From: an uncultured Blautia sp.
GTDB lineage: Bacteria; Bacillota; Clostridia; Lachnospirales; Lachnospiraceae
Assembly: GCA_900542045.1 (NCBI GenBank)
Contig: UQMI01000054.1
Location: 1 to 22,168, forward strand
Direction: 5' to 3'
DNA: 22,168 bases
Below are positions 21,229-22,168 of this stretch, in pieces (position 1 is the stretch's first letter; each line of letters opens with the position of its first letter). Under the pieces are notes generated by a model. It was not told where the DNA came from, did no database searches, and saw only the letters and a program-made list of their open reading frames with translations. The position numbers and the translations under genes were made by a program.

Positions 21229-21249
21229 ATTGCGAAACAAGTTCGCAAT
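21229..21249. other. Small hairpin downstream of the transposase
   Basis: ATTGCGAA (21229-21236) pairs with TTCGCAAT (21242-21249), with a 5-nt loop. It is one of two hairpins in the 230-nt non-coding tail of the element. That tail also holds an 85-codon open frame without family similarity or a good start. Confidence 0.4.
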
Positions 21250-21267
21250 CCCGATTAAAACTGCGGT

Positions 21268-21292
21268 AAAAATCCTGCATTGCAGGATTTTT
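21268..21292. terminator. Intrinsic terminator after the transposase gene
   Basis: AAAAATCCTGC (21268-21278) and GCAGGATTTTT (21282-21292) form an 11-bp stem with a 3-nt loop, flanked by A and T runs on either side. It is a bidirectional intrinsic terminator, 89 nt downstream of the transposase stop on the minus strand. It would also shield the element from outside transcription. Confidence 0.7.
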
Positions 21293-21380
21293 AAGATGAA
21301 AAAGTGGCTGGCTTGAAATTCTGGCATGAAAAAAGACTTCCCAGATGAACTGCGAAGGAAAATACTTATGAAGCATATGC

Positions 21381-22168
21381 TCAGGCAATCAAAGGCTTCA
21401 AACTCCGGATGTATTGGTACTGATGAATTTTATCAGCGACAAGCACAGTAACAAGCTGGGTGATTCCAGCAAGAAGTAAATCAGCATGAAGCGTTTTCTC
21501 ATTCTGGGTTTTACGATCCGCAATGCAGAAACTATCTTTGAAATGGTTGATTGACTTTTCAACATTTACACGGATCTTGTAAGTATCCCCCCATTCCTGT
21601 GAGCCGCGTTCTACACCAGGATAGGCACGAAGGTTCTTTTCAGGATAAACGTAGATCATTCGTCCGCAGGAAGAGGATGTACATGGATTCTCACAATGAC
21701 ATACGCGACGTTTTGACTTGTCGGCAGGATTGTATTCCCATTTCATTTTGGGACATACAAACTTCATGGTAGGAAGCTTGCTCCGCAAATGAGACTTGCT
21801 TCCTTCCCGTTTCATCGGAAGTGATGGATCGTGAGGACAGCAGGGAATGCCGTTTTCATTTACAGTATAGTCAGTCCCTTCTATGGTGAGCTTTGTCTTC
21901 AGGGGGATAAAAGCCTTCTGAAATCCAATTTCTTCAAAGAGGGTCTTGTAGATTTTAATGGCATCAAAGGCGGCATCTCCAAGAAAGGTCTTCGGTTCAA
22001 TAAGCGGATGTTTCTGGAAGAAATCAATCAAAACAGGAAGCAGCGCTTTTGAGTCCGCAAGAGATTTGTCTTCATCTGGAGAATCAGATTTCTTTTCAAC
22101 AACGATATCCGGATGAGCCTGAAGGAAGTCTTTGTTATAAAAAGTAATGTCACGGACGATGCCAAGAC
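21381..22168 (-). CDS. DDE-type insertion-sequence transposase, 5' part outside window
   Basis: The frame is open from the right edge to the stop at 21381, giving about 262 visible residues; the TTG at 22031 is internal, not the start. FLGDAAFDA carries the second Asp of the DDE triad. A Cys-rich insertion follows (IPCCPHDP, FVCPKMKW, CHCENPCTSSSCG), and RVNVEKSINHFKDSF carries the Glu. A C-terminal helical segment LHADLLLAGITQLVTVLVAD completes it. This resembles PF01609/PF13751 transposases of IS4/IS1182-like elements. It differs clearly from the IS1182-like remnant at 12092-12420, which has another C-terminus. No frameshift is seen in the visible part, so this copy may be intact. Confidence 0.8.
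   Translation of the reverse strand, partial: LGIVRDITFYNKDFLQAHPDIVVEKKSDSPDEDKSLADSKALLPVLIDFFQKHPLIEPKTFLGDAAFDAIKIYKTLFEEIGFQKAFIPLKTKLTIEGTDYTVNENGIPCCPHDPSLPMKREGSKSHLRSKLPTMKFVCPKMKWEYNPADKSKRRVCHCENPCTSSSCGRMIYVYPEKNLRAYPGVERGSQEWGDTYKIRVNVEKSINHFKDSFCIADRKTQNEKTLHADLLLAGITQLVTVLVADKIHQYQYIRSLKPLIA

Noticed and set aside
21131..21388. An 85-codon minus-strand open frame after the transposase
   Set aside because: It starts with TTG overlapping the transposase stop, has no ribosome-binding site, and spans two hairpins including a terminator. I see no family resemblance; it is treated as the element's non-coding tail.

Overview
The window looks like a chromosomal segment of a Gram-positive anaerobe, most likely a gut member of the Lachnospiraceae (Clostridia). 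Supporting this are strong AGGAG ribosome-binding sites and sigma-A promoters with extended -10 elements. A split threonine/serine exporter pair, a MsmEFG-type sugar transporter without its own ATPase, a domain-swapped GH3 glucosidase and an xQTGD cell-wall sorting signal also fit. The genus cannot be fixed from sequence alone.

Left part (1-8200), mostly intact: the 3' part of an Rpn-family PD-(D/E)XK nuclease (1-809); a strong hairpin (863-910); a degraded fibronectin-III fragment (about 1045-1224); and a two-gene threonine/serine exporter on the minus strand (1299-2602). Divergent from the exporter is a small alarmone synthetase with a TTG start (2810-3481), followed 17 nt later by an ABC-class ATPase of the PF09818 type (3499-5199). 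The K+ uptake pair trkA-trkH (5365-8175) ends in an intrinsic terminator.

Middle part (8172-12425), decayed: a minus-strand locus that once encoded a peptide-type ABC transporter (ATPase plus FtsX-like permease) and an OmpR-family two-component system. It has collapsed through at least four internal deletions plus single-base indels. The deletions join the ATPase to the permease N-terminus, remove an inner part of the permease, join the permease 3' end to the receiver domain, and join the response regulator to the ATPase domain of its kinase. To its right is an IS1182-like element remnant, also internally deleted.

Right part (12398-20989), minus strand, a beta-glucan utilisation locus. In transcription order it holds a lipoprotein sugar-binding protein, two MalF/MalG-type permeases, a domain-swapped GH3 beta-glucosidase, a nearly destroyed secreted wall-anchored protein, and a GH16 laminarinase-like enzyme with carbohydrate-binding modules. 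The GH16 gene is frameshifted, fused at its 5' end to the sorting signal of the destroyed neighbour, and ends at the IS remnant. Import and intracellular cleavage of oligosaccharides look intact; the extracellular polymer-degrading arm looks broken. The right edge (21381-22168) holds part of a different DDE transposase.

I see no CRISPR array, tRNA, rRNA or clearly novel defence system. The most unusual feature is the concentration of 'ends kept, middle lost' deletions and homopolymer indels between about 8.2 and 15.2 kb. This is either active reductive decay or an assembly problem.
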